Below, piece by piece: positions 35,482 to 44,092 of a stretch of DNA of 48,676 nucleotides. Source of the stretch: an uncultured Lachnospiraceae bacterium (GTDB taxonomy: Bacteria > Bacillota > Clostridia > Lachnospirales > Lachnospiraceae); contig CANRJM010000014.1 in the NCBI GenBank assembly GCA_947630925.1, positions 1-48,676 on the forward strand. The letters run 5' to 3'. The position numbers were made by a program, and so were the translations under genes. Within the stretch, counting starts at the first letter, position 1. Every line of letters begins with the position of its first letter. The notes below the pieces were generated by a model. The model searched no databases and was not told where the DNA came from. It was given only the letters and a program-made list of their open reading frames with translations.

Positions 35482-37679
35482 GTCAACGGTTCAAATCTGC
35501 GTGTGGAATGCGGCGTATGTTTGCGGCTTTCCGTAACGGTAATTGCCTCCCTGCAGAAATACTGCTGCGAGTTTAGCTTGTTTTTGCCGCGGCATTTTAA
35601 ACGGTAGTATGTGCCGTCTGCCTGCATTTCACGCGCTTTTACATTATCTTTCAGTTGTATGTCTAAAATGTGGATGACCTCATCTTTCAGCGCCGCGTCT
35701 TCTATTGGAAACAGAATTTCAACGCGCTTATCCAAATTGCGCGGCATCCAGTCAGCGCTGCCTAAGTAGACTTCCTCAAAGCCGTTGTTATGGAAATAGA
35801 AAATACGGCTGTGTTCTAAGAAATCCCCAACGATGGAGCGGACAGTAATGTTTTCGCTGATACCGGGAATACCGACTTTTAAGGAGCATATTCCGCGGAC
35901 GACCAGATCAATTTTTACGCCGGCGGCGGATGCTTCGTAAAGCGCGCAGATAATTCCGGAATCACATAATGAATTCATCTTTGCTTTAATAAAAGCTTTT
36001 TTACCGGCTTTGGCGAAATCCCGCTCTCTGTTGATCATTCGGATAAAGTGGTCGCGGAGCCAGATGGGGGCGACGCTGAGTTTATTCCAGACAGCCGGTT
36101 CAGAGTAGCCGGAAAGCATATTAAATATAGCTGTTGCATCTTCGCCGATGGTCTTTTGGCAGGTCAGAAGTCCCATATCCGTATAAAGTTTTGCCGTGCT
36201 GTCATTGTAGTTGCCGGTTCCCAGATGGACATAGCGGCGGATGCCGTCTTCTTCCTTTCGGACGACAAGAGTAATCTTGCTGTGTGTTTTTAAACCAACC
36301 AGGCCATATAGTACATGGCAGCCGGCTTTCTCCAGCTTACGCGCCCAGTTGATATTGTTTTCTTCATCAAAGCGGGCTTTTAATTCGACAAGGACGGTAA
36401 CCTGTTTCCCGTTTTCGGCAGCCTCTGCCAGAGAAGAAATAATGGGAGAGTTGCTGCTGACGCGATACAGGGTTTGTTTGATTGCCAGAACGTTCGCATC
36501 CTGCGAGGCCTGTCTGACAAAGTCTACGACCGGGTCAAAGGTTTCGTAAGGATGATGCAGAAGGATATCATGTTCTCTGATTTGTGCAAACAGATGCTCC
36601 TCGCCGTTTAACTGTTTTGCAGGCTGCGGGGTATATTTTTTGCTGCGCAGATGGTCATAGCCTGACAGACCGGAAAGTTTCATTAAAAAAGTAAGATCTA
36701 GCGGACCGTTTATTTTAAAGATATCTTCTTCTTTGATGCAGAGATTCTCTTTTAGCGTCCGAAGGAGCCGTTCGTCAATGCTGTCTTCTACCTCAAGCCG
36801 GATGGCTTCGCCCCATTGGCGTTTTTTAAGCTGACGTTCAATCTCCATTAACAGATCGGCCGCTTCGTCTTCTTCTATTGTCAAATCGGAATTTCTCATA
36901 ACGCGATAGGGGAAAACGGAGAGAACCTCATAGTTTAAAAAAATCTTGTTGATATTTTTTTCTATGATCTGTTCCAATAAAATAAATGTTTTGGCTTCTT
37001 CTTCCTCTGACGGGATTTCTACAAAGCGCGGCAAAACAGACGGTACCTGGACCGTGGCAAAATCAATATCCACATGATTTTTTTTCTTTTTTTTGCCGCT
37101 GTTATGCGCCATATATAATTCCCGGAATTGTCCCTTGATTTCGTCGTCTTTATTGTGCGCCTTTGTTTTGAGCAGAGCGCCGATATTTAGAGATTTATTG
37201 CGGATTAAAGGAAAAGGGCGGGAAGAGTCTACAGCCATAGGGGTCAGTACCGGATAGACTTCAGATTGGAAATAATGGTCGATATACTGTGCCTGTTGGC
37301 GGTTTAAATCTTCGTGATGGTCGATAATATGGATCTTTTCTTTGAGAAGACTGGGAAGCAGGAGCTTATTATACGTATCATATTGCTCTTTTACCAATTC
37401 ATGCGTCTGTTTATTAATGGCATTTAACTGCATCTGCGGCGTCATGCCGGAAATATCCTTTTTGGTATAGTTTACCTGTACCATATCTTTTAAAGAAGCG
37501 ACGCGGACCATAAAAAATTCATCTAAATTAGAGGCAGTAATACTGAGAAACTTTAAGCGGTCTAAAAGCGGTATTTCTTTGTCCTTTGCCTCCTCCAGGA
37601 CGCGATAGTTAAAGAGAATCCAGCTTAACTCTCTGTTATAAAAATATTCCGGTTTTGAATAGATTGATTTATTTGCCAT
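35454..37679 (-). CDS. ppk1: Polyphosphate kinase PPK1
   Basis: A 741-residue enzyme that makes polyphosphate from ATP and reverses the reaction. The N-terminal YFYNRELSWILFNYRVLEEA and LKFLSITASNLDEFFMVRVA, the phosphohistidine region VGLKTHSKITLVVRKEEDG, the later RGICSLKVGIPGISENITVR and VYLGSADWMPRNLDKRVEIL are all characteristic. A basic insert KKKKKNH lies near residue 200. The ATG at 37679 follows AGAGG on the minus strand. Its end overlaps lon by 28 nt, tail to tail, and ppx lies 86 nt upstream on the same strand, so ppx and ppk are probably one operon. Confidence 0.94.
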   Translation of the reverse strand: MANKSIYSKPEYFYNRELSWILFNYRVLEEAKDKEIPLLDRLKFLSITASNLDEFFMVRVASLKDMVQVNYTKKDISGMTPQMQLNAINKQTHELVKEQYDTYNKLLLPSLLKEKIHIIDHHEDLNRQQAQYIDHYFQSEVYPVLTPMAVDSSRPFPLIRNKSLNIGALLKTKAHNKDDEIKGQFRELYMAHNSGKKKKKNHVDIDFATVQVPSVLPRFVEIPSEEEEAKTFILLEQIIEKNINKIFLNYEVLSVFPYRVMRNSDLTIEEDEAADLLMEIERQLKKRQWGEAIRLEVEDSIDERLLRTLKENLCIKEEDIFKINGPLDLTFLMKLSGLSGYDHLRSKKYTPQPAKQLNGEEHLFAQIREHDILLHHPYETFDPVVDFVRQASQDANVLAIKQTLYRVSSNSPIISSLAEAAENGKQVTVLVELKARFDEENNINWARKLEKAGCHVLYGLVGLKTHSKITLVVRKEEDGIRRYVHLGTGNYNDSTAKLYTDMGLLTCQKTIGEDATAIFNMLSGYSEPAVWNKLSVAPIWLRDHFIRMINRERDFAKAGKKAFIKAKMNSLCDSGIICALYEASAAGVKIDLVVRGICSLKVGIPGISENITVRSIVGDFLEHSRIFYFHNNGFEEVYLGSADWMPRNLDKRVEILFPIEDAALKDEVIHILDIQLKDNVKAREMQADGTYYRLKCRGKNKLNSQQYFCREAITVTESRKHTPHSTRRFEPLTHEEEDILS

Positions 37680-37765
37680 ATCTAACCTCTTTTCTGCACA
37701 TATGTTTTCGGTAATATGGGGTGTGCGGACAACCATATTACAGGCATTTTGTTATTTTACCGCGC

Positions 37766-39337
37766 TTAAAATTCTTTCTTCTGCCGCAGCAGCGGCCTGA
37801 TGCCAAAGACCTCTTCAAAAAAGCCGGCATTTTTAGAAAAGATACCCTGTTCCAGGGTAATGTCATAAATGGTGTGGCCGGTCACGTACAGGGTATGGTT
37901 TCGAAGGGTAACGGTCACTTTACGGAATTTCTGGCGGTGGCTTCGATCCATAGCGTCCGCAAGGCGGAGAATCGCGTTTAATTTAATGAGTTTAATATAT
38001 TCCGTATTTTCAAACACATCGCTTAGCTCAGAGTATTTTGGAAACGTGTCAAAAGGATAGCGTACAATATTCGCTACCATCATGCGCTGTTTATGGGAAA
38101 TACCGATAATTTCCGTAGAGGTAACGATTTTATAGGAATTTTCAGCAATATCATTCAGGTTGATAAAGGCGCCGCAGTTGTGTAATATGGCGGAAATCTG
38201 CAACAACAGACGTTCTTGTCTTGTCAGATTGTTTTTGCGCTTGACGGCGTCAAAAATCTTTAAGGCGACGCTTTCAATGCTTCCGTTATGCTTCTGGCTG
38301 CATCCGTACCGGGCGGCGATTTTTCTGGCGGCGGATAGGATATCGTCTGCAAAGCTGTGCGCGGGAACAATATGCGTTTTTCGCTCCGCAAAGTCAGCGG
38401 CCATGCCGTCGCAGATGGTAATGCCGGAAAGCCACATCTGCTCAGCCTGCGTTTCTTCAAAAATATTATGATAAATCATAGCCGGAGGAAGCAAAAGAGA
38501 AGCCTTATCCATATTAATATTTAGTTCACGGGCAAGTTCTTCCGGGCTTTGGGATAAGATGGAACGATAAAATTCGTCATATTCTGTCCTATTTACGGAA
38601 TCTTTCTTTTTTCCTTTTGCATCAAACGGCTGTAAACTGCCAAAATTATGCGTAGTCAGATATTTTACAAAGCTTTGCAGTTGATTTCCTACAGCGATGA
38701 TATTTTTGACCTTAATATCTTTTAAATAAGATTTGGCGTATGCGTGCAGGTCATGGGAGATAAATTCATATACCAGATTCTGATAATTGTCTGTGGTATT
38801 GCGCATGTTCTGCAGGATTTCCTGGATACGGAGCGAGCCTAACAGGATATTCTGGGTTCCAATCAATGTATTTTTATCAAAGAGAGATAACTGGATGCTG
38901 CCGCCGCCGACGTCTACAAGCAGGGTTCCCTTTTGAATAAGCTTATGAAAAGTATTTTCCGTTAATGCAATCGCTTTATAGCAGAGATAACGCTGCTCAG
39001 AGTTGCTCAATATTTTAATGGAAAAACCGGTGCGTTGTTTTACCTGATCTAATACAATTAGATTGTTATCTGCTTCCCTTAGGGCGCTGGTCGCAATGAT
39101 CATGTAGTCAGAAATGCCGTATTCCTTCATTTTCTCTGAAAAACCATTTAAAATCTTACACAGCTTTTCAATCGAACGGTAGCTGATATGTCCCGTAGAG
39201 TAGGTTTCATATCCCAGTCTTGCCGTATGGTGCACACAGTCCAGTTCATGGATGCCGTTTTTTTTGGAAATTTCGTAAACCCGAAGCGTGGTTTCGTGCG
39301 AGCCGACATCAATTGCCGCAAAGGTTGTAACTGCCAT
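37766..39337 (-). CDS. ppx: Exopolyphosphatase/GppA family phosphatase with HD-like domain
   Basis: A 523-residue Ppx/GppA protein that removes phosphate from polyphosphate ends or from pppGpp. Actin-like ATPase motifs are AIDVGSHETTLRVYEI and LLVDVGGGSIQLSLFD; residues about 310-480 form an HD-like helical domain (ISAILHNCGAFINLND, then ISHKQRMMVANIVRY). Gly-Ser-His replaces the usual Gly-Ser-Asn in the first motif. The ATG at 39337 follows AGGAGG. It is transcribed with ppk, so synthesis and breakdown of polyphosphate share one transcript. Specificity for polyphosphate over pppGpp is inferred from the neighbour. Confidence 0.9.
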   Translation of the reverse strand: MAVTTFAAIDVGSHETTLRVYEISKKNGIHELDCVHHTARLGYETYSTGHISYRSIEKLCKILNGFSEKMKEYGISDYMIIATSALREADNNLIVLDQVKQRTGFSIKILSNSEQRYLCYKAIALTENTFHKLIQKGTLLVDVGGGSIQLSLFDKNTLIGTQNILLGSLRIQEILQNMRNTTDNYQNLVYEFISHDLHAYAKSYLKDIKVKNIIAVGNQLQSFVKYLTTHNFGSLQPFDAKGKKKDSVNRTEYDEFYRSILSQSPEELARELNINMDKASLLLPPAMIYHNIFEETQAEQMWLSGITICDGMAADFAERKTHIVPAHSFADDILSAARKIAARYGCSQKHNGSIESVALKIFDAVKRKNNLTRQERLLLQISAILHNCGAFINLNDIAENSYKIVTSTEIIGISHKQRMMVANIVRYPFDTFPKYSELSDVFENTEYIKLIKLNAILRLADAMDRSHRQKFRKVTVTLRNHTLYVTGHTIYDITLEQGIFSKNAGFFEEVFGIRPLLRQKKEF

Positions 39338-39585
39338 ATCTGCCTCCTGTCTGTTTTCCAATCTTTCTGTTCTCTCTTTGTTTTTAAGATAATTTTACGA
39401 TATTCCGGAGAAAAAAACCAGTATTTTTCTTGATATTTCCTATTTTTTATACATTGTTTGCAGAAAGTGGATCTGCTATATACTATTTCCATATTTTTGT
39501 ATAAATATTTTTGGTATTGCCAATAATACTGAGTAGTTTCGTATCCAGAAGGCAATCAAAGAGAGAAATAGAAGAGAGGTAGAGT
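39338..39585. promoter_or_regulatory. Divergent promoter region between ppx and eno
   Basis: A 248-nt AT-rich gap between divergent genes. For eno, TTTGCA (39457-39462), a 16-nt spacer and TATACT (39479-39484) form a plausible promoter about 100 nt before the start codon. A promoter for ppx must also lie here but no clear hexamer pair was found. No RNA gene or terminator is seen. Confidence 0.5.
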
Positions 39586-40887
39586 ATGAGTATGTACCGG
39601 ATTCAGGAAGTAAAGGGAAGACAGATTATTGATTCAAGAGGAAATCCTACCGTTGAAGCAGAGGTAGTTTTAAAAAGCGGCATACGGGCAAGGGGAGCAT
39701 GTCCAAGCGGCGCGTCTACCGGGCTGTACGAGGCGCATGAACTGCGGGACGGCGGAAAGGTTTATATGGGGCTGGGAGTGACAAAAGCAGTCAACCATAT
39801 CAATACAGAAATTTCCGGCGCGTTGGCGGGGATGGATGTAAGGGACTGCTATGGGATTGACCGGAAAATGCTTTCCCTGGATGGTACAAATGACAAAAGC
39901 CATCTGGGAGCAAACGCAGTTCTGGCGGTGTCGATTGCGGCGGCAAGGGCGGCGGCTGAGAGTCTCAATATGCCGTTATATCGTTATTTAGGCGGAGTCA
40001 GCGGAACCGTGCTTCCGGTACCGATGATGAATATTTTAAATGGCGGCGCACACGCAGCAAATACGGTAGATATTCAGGAATTTATGATTATGCCGGTGGG
40101 CGCCTGTTGTTTTTCGGAGGGATTAAGGCAGTGCTGCGAGGTATATCACGTGCTGAAGAATATTTTAAAGAAGGAAAAGCTGACGACGTCGGTCGGCGAC
40201 GAAGGTGGATTTGCGCCTGATCTGGGCAGCGACAGTGAAGCGATCGAGATCATCCTGAAAGCCATTGAGGAAGCAGGCTATCAACCGGAACAGGATTTTG
40301 TGCTGGCTTTGGATGCCGCGGCAAGCGAATGGAAGGGAAGCAGGACGGGAGAATACCATCTGCCAAAGAGCAACCAGACTTTGTCAACACAGGAATTAGT
40401 TGCCCACTGGAGAGAACTGTGTAAAGCTTATCCGATTCGTTCACTGGAAGATCCTCTGGACGAAGAGGACTGGGAAGGATGGAGGAGTATTACCGGAGAA
40501 CTGGGAGATGCGGTGCAGTTAGTTGGGGATGATTTGTTTGTAACAAATACAAAACGTCTGCAGAAAGGGATTGATCATTTCTGCGCAAATTCTATCCTGA
40601 TTAAGCTGAATCAGATTGGGACGGTTTCCGAGACGATTGAAGCGATTAAATTAGCTAAGAAAAACGGATATACGTCTATTATTTCCCACCGTTCGGGCGA
40701 AACAGAGGATACCACGGTCGCCGATCTGTCAGTGGCGTTAAATGCGGGACAGATTAAGACAGGCGCGCCGTGCAGAAGCGAGCGGGTGGCAAAATATAAC
40801 CGGCTGCTCCGTATTGAAGAAGAGATAGGACATTTTGGCATGTATGCGGGGAAAAAAATCTTTCCGCGCTCCGGTGTCTGTAAATAA
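39586..40887 (+). CDS. eno: Enolase
   Basis: A 433-residue glycolytic enzyme that turns 2-phosphoglycerate into phosphoenolpyruvate. Standard blocks are [73 protein letters not shown], the metal-binding [14 protein letters not shown] and [17 protein letters not shown], and [18 protein letters not shown]. One variation is [14 protein letters not shown] where most enolases have GGSHADNSVD. The ATG at 39586 follows GAGAGG; a second ATG six nt on is possible. No convincing independent terminator lies before the csoR promoter. Confidence 0.95.
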   Translation: MSMYRIQEVKGRQIIDSRGNPTVEAEVVLKSGIRARGACPSGASTGLYEAHELRDGGKVYMGLGVTKAVNHINTEISGALAGMDVRDCYGIDRKMLSLDGTNDKSHLGANAVLAVSIAAARAAAESLNMPLYRYLGGVSGTVLPVPMMNILNGGAHAANTVDIQEFMIMPVGACCFSEGLRQCCEVYHVLKNILKKEKLTTSVGDEGGFAPDLGSDSEAIEIILKAIEEAGYQPEQDFVLALDAAASEWKGSRTGEYHLPKSNQTLSTQELVAHWRELCKAYPIRSLEDPLDEEDWEGWRSITGELGDAVQLVGDDLFVTNTKRLQKGIDHFCANSILIKLNQIGTVSETIEAIKLAKKNGYTSIISHRSGETEDTTVADLSVALNAGQIKTGAPCRSERVAKYNRLLRIEEEIGHFGMYAGKKIFPRSGVCK

Positions 40888-40891
40888 AAGG

Positions 40892-40920
40892 TTGCAAAAT
40901 ACCCTTGGGGAGTATATAAT
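40892..40920 (+). promoter_or_regulatory. csoR-copA promoter with CsoR-type operator in the spacer
   Basis: TTGCAA (40892-40897), a 17-nt spacer and a consensus TATAAT (40915-40920) form a strong promoter. An imperfect dyad, ATACCC...GGAGTAT (40899-40915), fills the spacer and resembles the GC-rich centre of Cu-responsive CsoR operators (ATACCC-GGGTAT). Bound CsoR would block RNA polymerase; copper would release it. Confidence 0.7.
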
Positions 40921-40930
40921 ATAAAAAGAT

Positions 40931-40951
40931 AGATACCCTCTGAGGGTATCT
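40931..40951 (+). promoter_or_regulatory. Perfect 10-bp dyad, likely second CsoR operator (or eno terminator)
   Basis: AGATACCCTC-T-GAGGGTATCT is a perfect inverted repeat located about 4-24 nt after the predicted csoR transcription start. It has the same ATACCC/GGGTAT arms as the site in the promoter spacer. As RNA it gives a 9-bp stem with a 3-nt loop followed by TTGTTT, so it could also end eno transcripts. Confidence 0.65.
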
Positions 40952-41041
40952 TTGTTTCACAGTACATATTTTATGTAATGTATTTACAGTATAGTTTTCA
41001 TAGGGTTTGCGTGATGGTAGTTGCCAGGGGAGAGGCAATGG

Positions 41042-41377
41042 ATGGAATATGGAAAGCGGGGGATAGTTGTGTCGGAAGAAAAGGAATGCGGCTGCTGCCA
41101 CAGGAAAAAGGAACGCACGGAACAGGAATATAAGGATTTGATTCATCGGTTAAACCGGATTGAGGGACAGATTCGGGGCATCCGGGGCATGGTAGAAAGG
41201 GATGCGTATTGTACGGATATACTGATGCAGGTGGCGGCGGCTAATGCGGCGTTAAACAGTTTCAGCAAGTTGCTGCTTGCCAATCATATCCGGACCTGCG
41301 TGGCGCAGGATATACGAAATGGCAGGGAAGATACAGTGGAGGATTTGGTAGAGACTATTCGGAAGCTGATGAAGTAG
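41042..41377 (+). CDS. csoR: CsoR family copper-sensing transcriptional repressor
   Basis: A helical repressor of about 100-111 residues of the CsoR/RcnR family. It has RLNRIEGQIRGIRGMVERDA, then YCTDIL and LLANHIRTCVAQDI, giving the Cys-His-Cys set that binds Cu(I) and separates CsoR from RcnR and CstR members. Without copper it should bind the dyads at 40899-40915 and 40931-40951. The start is uncertain: ATG 41042 follows GGGGAGAGG, while GTG 41069 follows GGGGGA and gives MSEEKECGCCHRKKER, closer to the family's usual N-terminus. It is followed 35 nt later by copA. Confidence 0.9.
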   Translation: MEYGKRGIVVSEEKECGCCHRKKERTEQEYKDLIHRLNRIEGQIRGIRGMVERDAYCTDILMQVAAANAALNSFSKLLLANHIRTCVAQDIRNGREDTVEDLVETIRKLMK

Positions 41378-41412
41378 TAAAAGGATAACCGGAAAAGAAT
41401 GGAGGTTAAAAT

Positions 41413-43980
41413 ATGGAACAGTATAAAGTTACGGGAATGAGCTGTGCCGCCTGCAGTACACGGGTGGAAAAGGCAGTTTCTGCTGTGCCGGGCGTAATAT
41501 CCTGTTCTGTCAGTCTGTTGACAAATTCCATGGGAGTCGAGGGAACCGCTGCACCGCAGGAGATTATCAAGGCGGTGGAGCAGGCTGGTTATGGCGCTGC
41601 AAAACAAGGGGCGGAAGAAGGGAGACCGCATGCCGCAGAGGAAGAACAATTACAGGACAGGGAGACGCCGTTATTAAAGCAAAGGCTTTTTGCATCGCTT
41701 GTTTTTTTGATGGTACTGTTGTATCTCTCAATGGGGCATATGATGTGGGGGCTGCCGCTTCCTGCTTTTTTAGAGCATAACTATATTGCAATGGGATTGC
41801 TGCAGCAGTTGTTAGCGGGCTTGATCTTGGTCATCAACCAGAAATTTTTCATCAGTGGATTTCGGAGCCTGTTTCACGGAGCGCCTAATATGGATACTCT
41901 GGTAGCCCTGGGAGCGGGCGCCTCTTATCTCTATAGCACGTATGCCTTATTTGCGATGACGGATGCGCAGCTTTATCATCATGCGGATGCCGCTATGTCA
42001 TATATGCATGAATTTTATTTTGAATCAGCGGCGATGATCGTGACACTGATTACCGTAGGAAAGATGTTGGAGGCAAGGTCGAAGGGGAAGACGACAAATG
42101 CTTTGAAAGGCCTGATGAGATTAGCGCCAAAGATGGCGACGGTTGTCCGGGGAGAAGAGGAAGCAGTAGTTCCGGTGGAACAGGTACAAAAGAATGATAT
42201 TTTTGTAGTCCGTCCCGGAGAAAATATTCCGGTGGACGGCATTGTCATAGAGGGAAACAGCGCAGTGGACGAATCGGCGCTGACGGGAGAGAGTATACCG
42301 GTTGATAAGGAGAAAGGAGACAGGGTGTCTGCAGCGACAATAAACCGGTCGGGGTTTATCCGATGTCAGGCGCTGCGTGTAGGGAAAGATACGACGTTAT
42401 CCCAGATCATACGAATGGTAAGTGATGCGGCGGCAACAAAGGCTCCGATTGCTAAAGTTGCGGATCGGGTATCCGGCGTCTTTGTTCCGATTGTCATAGC
42501 CATTTCAGCCGTTACGTTTTTGATTTGGATGTTTTCCGGGCAAAGTATTGGATTTTCCCTGAATAGAGCGGTTTCTGTCCTCGTGATTAGCTGCCCTTGC
42601 GCATTGGGATTAGCAACCCCGGTTGCCATTATGGTAGGAAACGGAATGGGCGCAAAGCATGGGATTATGTTTAAGACAGCAGTTTCTCTGGAAGAGGCAG
42701 GAAAAGTACGGACGGTTGCATTGGATAAGACGGGAACCATTACCAGCGGCAGACCGGAAGTAACCGATATTTTTCCATCGGAAGGAGTGACAGAACGGGA
42801 ATTGCTGTCGTTCGCTTCCGCACTGGAACGAAAAAGCGAACATCCGCTGGCAAAGGCAATTCTTGCGAAAGCAGAGGAATGGGGGACGGAGGAGAGAGAA
42901 GTAACCGGATTTCAGAATTTTCCCGGAAATGGACTGTCAGCAGAATATCAGGGCGAGCCGTTATTGGGGGGAAATCTGAAATTTATTGAGAAACAGGTCG
43001 CAGTTTCCCCGGAAATCAAAACAAAGGCAGAACAGTTAGCAAATGAGGGAAAGACGCCGTTGTTTTTTGCAAAAGGTAACGCTTTATCGGGTCTGATTGC
43101 CGTGGCGGATGTTATTAAGGAAGATAGTATACAGGCGATACGGGAATTGGAGGATATGGGGCTCCGTGTGGTTATGCTGACCGGAGACCATGAGAGGACT
43201 GCGCGCGCAATCGGCAGGCAGGCGGGAGTAAGCGAAGTGGTTGCAGGAGTTTTGCCGGATGAAAAAGAGAAGGTCATAGCAGCGTTAAGTAAACAGGGAA
43301 AGACAGCTATGGTTGGCGACGGTATTAATGATGCGCCGGCATTGACCAGAGCCGATATCGGAATTGCCATTGGCGCAGGAACCGATATTGCCATTGATGC
43401 GGCAGACGTGGTATTGGTAAAGAGCAGGTTGCGGGATGTTCCGGCAGCAATCCGTTTAAGCCGCGCAACGTTAAGAAATATCCATGAAAATCTTTTTTGG
43501 GCGTTTTTTTATAATGCAATAGGGATTCCTTTGGCGGCTGGTTTGTGGTATCCTGTTTTTGGATGGAAATTAAACCCCATGTTTGGAGCAGCCGCTATGA
43601 GCCTTTCCAGCTTTTGTGTTGTAAGCAATGCGCTGCGGTTAAATTTTTTCCCGATGGATGGCGGCGCGCGGAAAGGTAAGAAGCCAAAGGGCAGGAAGCA
43701 AAACTGCAGAGATATGCCGGAAAGTATAGAAATAGTCAATATGTCAGGAAAGAAGAAGGAGGAAAATGATATGACAAAGACAATGCAGATAGAAGGAATG
43801 ATGTGCGGACACTGTGAGGCGAGAGTAAAGAAAAGTTTAGAGGCGCTTTCGGAAGTGAAGGAGGCTTCCGTCAGCCATGAAACGGGAACTGCCGTCGTAA
43901 CATTAGAGAACGAAGTATCGGATGATGTCTTGAAAAAAGCAGTCGAAGATCAGGAGTATACCGTAGTTTCAATCCAATAG
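41413..43980 (+). CDS. copA: Copper P1B-type ATPase CopA fused to a C-terminal CopZ-like domain
   Basis: An 855-residue copper exporter. An N-terminal heavy-metal domain (GMSCAAC, Cys11 and Cys14), eight expected membrane helices, the transport motif CPC at 394-396, the phosphorylation motif DKTGT with Asp438, the HP motif in [12 protein letters not shown], and [10 protein letters not shown] from residue 635 are intact. After the last helix, a lysine-rich linker (about 750-786) leads to a second heavy-metal domain, residues 787-855, with MMCGHC (Cys798, Cys801), equal in size to a free CopZ chaperone. Metal-binding domains in this enzyme class are usually N-terminal. The ATG follows ATGGAGG. 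An internal start for the tail is listed separately. Confidence 0.93.
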   Translation: MEQYKVTGMSCAACSTRVEKAVSAVPGVISCSVSLLTNSMGVEGTAAPQEIIKAVEQAGYGAAKQGAEEGRPHAAEEEQLQDRETPLLKQRLFASLVFLMVLLYLSMGHMMWGLPLPAFLEHNYIAMGLLQQLLAGLILVINQKFFISGFRSLFHGAPNMDTLVALGAGASYLYSTYALFAMTDAQLYHHADAAMSYMHEFYFESAAMIVTLITVGKMLEARSKGKTTNALKGLMRLAPKMATVVRGEEEAVVPVEQVQKNDIFVVRPGENIPVDGIVIEGNSAVDESALTGESIPVDKEKGDRVSAATINRSGFIRCQALRVGKDTTLSQIIRMVSDAAATKAPIAKVADRVSGVFVPIVIAISAVTFLIWMFSGQSIGFSLNRAVSVLVISCPCALGLATPVAIMVGNGMGAKHGIMFKTAVSLEEAGKVRTVALDKTGTITSGRPEVTDIFPSEGVTERELLSFASALERKSEHPLAKAILAKAEEWGTEEREVTGFQNFPGNGLSAEYQGEPLLGGNLKFIEKQVAVSPEIKTKAEQLANEGKTPLFFAKGNALSGLIAVADVIKEDSIQAIRELEDMGLRVVMLTGDHERTARAIGRQAGVSEVVAGVLPDEKEKVIAALSKQGKTAMVGDGINDAPALTRADIGIAIGAGTDIAIDAADVVLVKSRLRDVPAAIRLSRATLRNIHENLFWAFFYNAIGIPLAAGLWYPVFGWKLNPMFGAAAMSLSSFCVVSNALRLNFFPMDGGARKGKKPKGRKQNCRDMPESIEIVNMSGKKKEENDMTKTMQIEGMMCGHCEARVKKSLEALSEVKEASVSHETGTAVVTLENEVSDDVLKKAVEDQEYTVVSIQ
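43771..43980 (+). CDS. Possible internal start giving free CopZ-like copper chaperone
   Basis: Within copA, in the same frame, ATG 43771 (residue Met787) is preceded at 8 nt by AAGGAGG (43756-43762), a stronger ribosome binding site than many genes here have. Starting there would give a 69-residue protein with [15 protein letters not shown], which is the length and fold of CopZ. It may be translated separately to carry Cu(I), or the site may be a remnant of two genes that fused by loss of a stop codon. Nothing in the sequence alone decides between these. Confidence 0.55.
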   Translation: MTKTMQIEGMMCGHCEARVKKSLEALSEVKEASVSHETGTAVVTLENEVSDDVLKKAVEDQEYTVVSIQ

Positions 43981-44055
43981 TACGATAGGAATCCCTATGG
44001 CGGAACTTTCGTCCGCTTCGATGCAAAATATCAATCGTTTGAGTGAAGAGTAGAA

Positions 44056-44087
44056 ACAAAGGGCAGCGCACTGACGCTGCCCTTTGT
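44056..44087. terminator. Bidirectional hairpin terminator between copA and the convergent gene
   Basis: A perfect 13-bp stem (44056-44068 with 44075-44087, arms ACAAAGGGCAGCG and its complement) with a 6-nt loop CACTGA. The A-rich and T-rich stem bases let it act from both sides; it lies between the converging copA and the minus-strand gene at 44093-45349. Confidence 0.8.
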
Positions 44088-44092
44088 CATAG

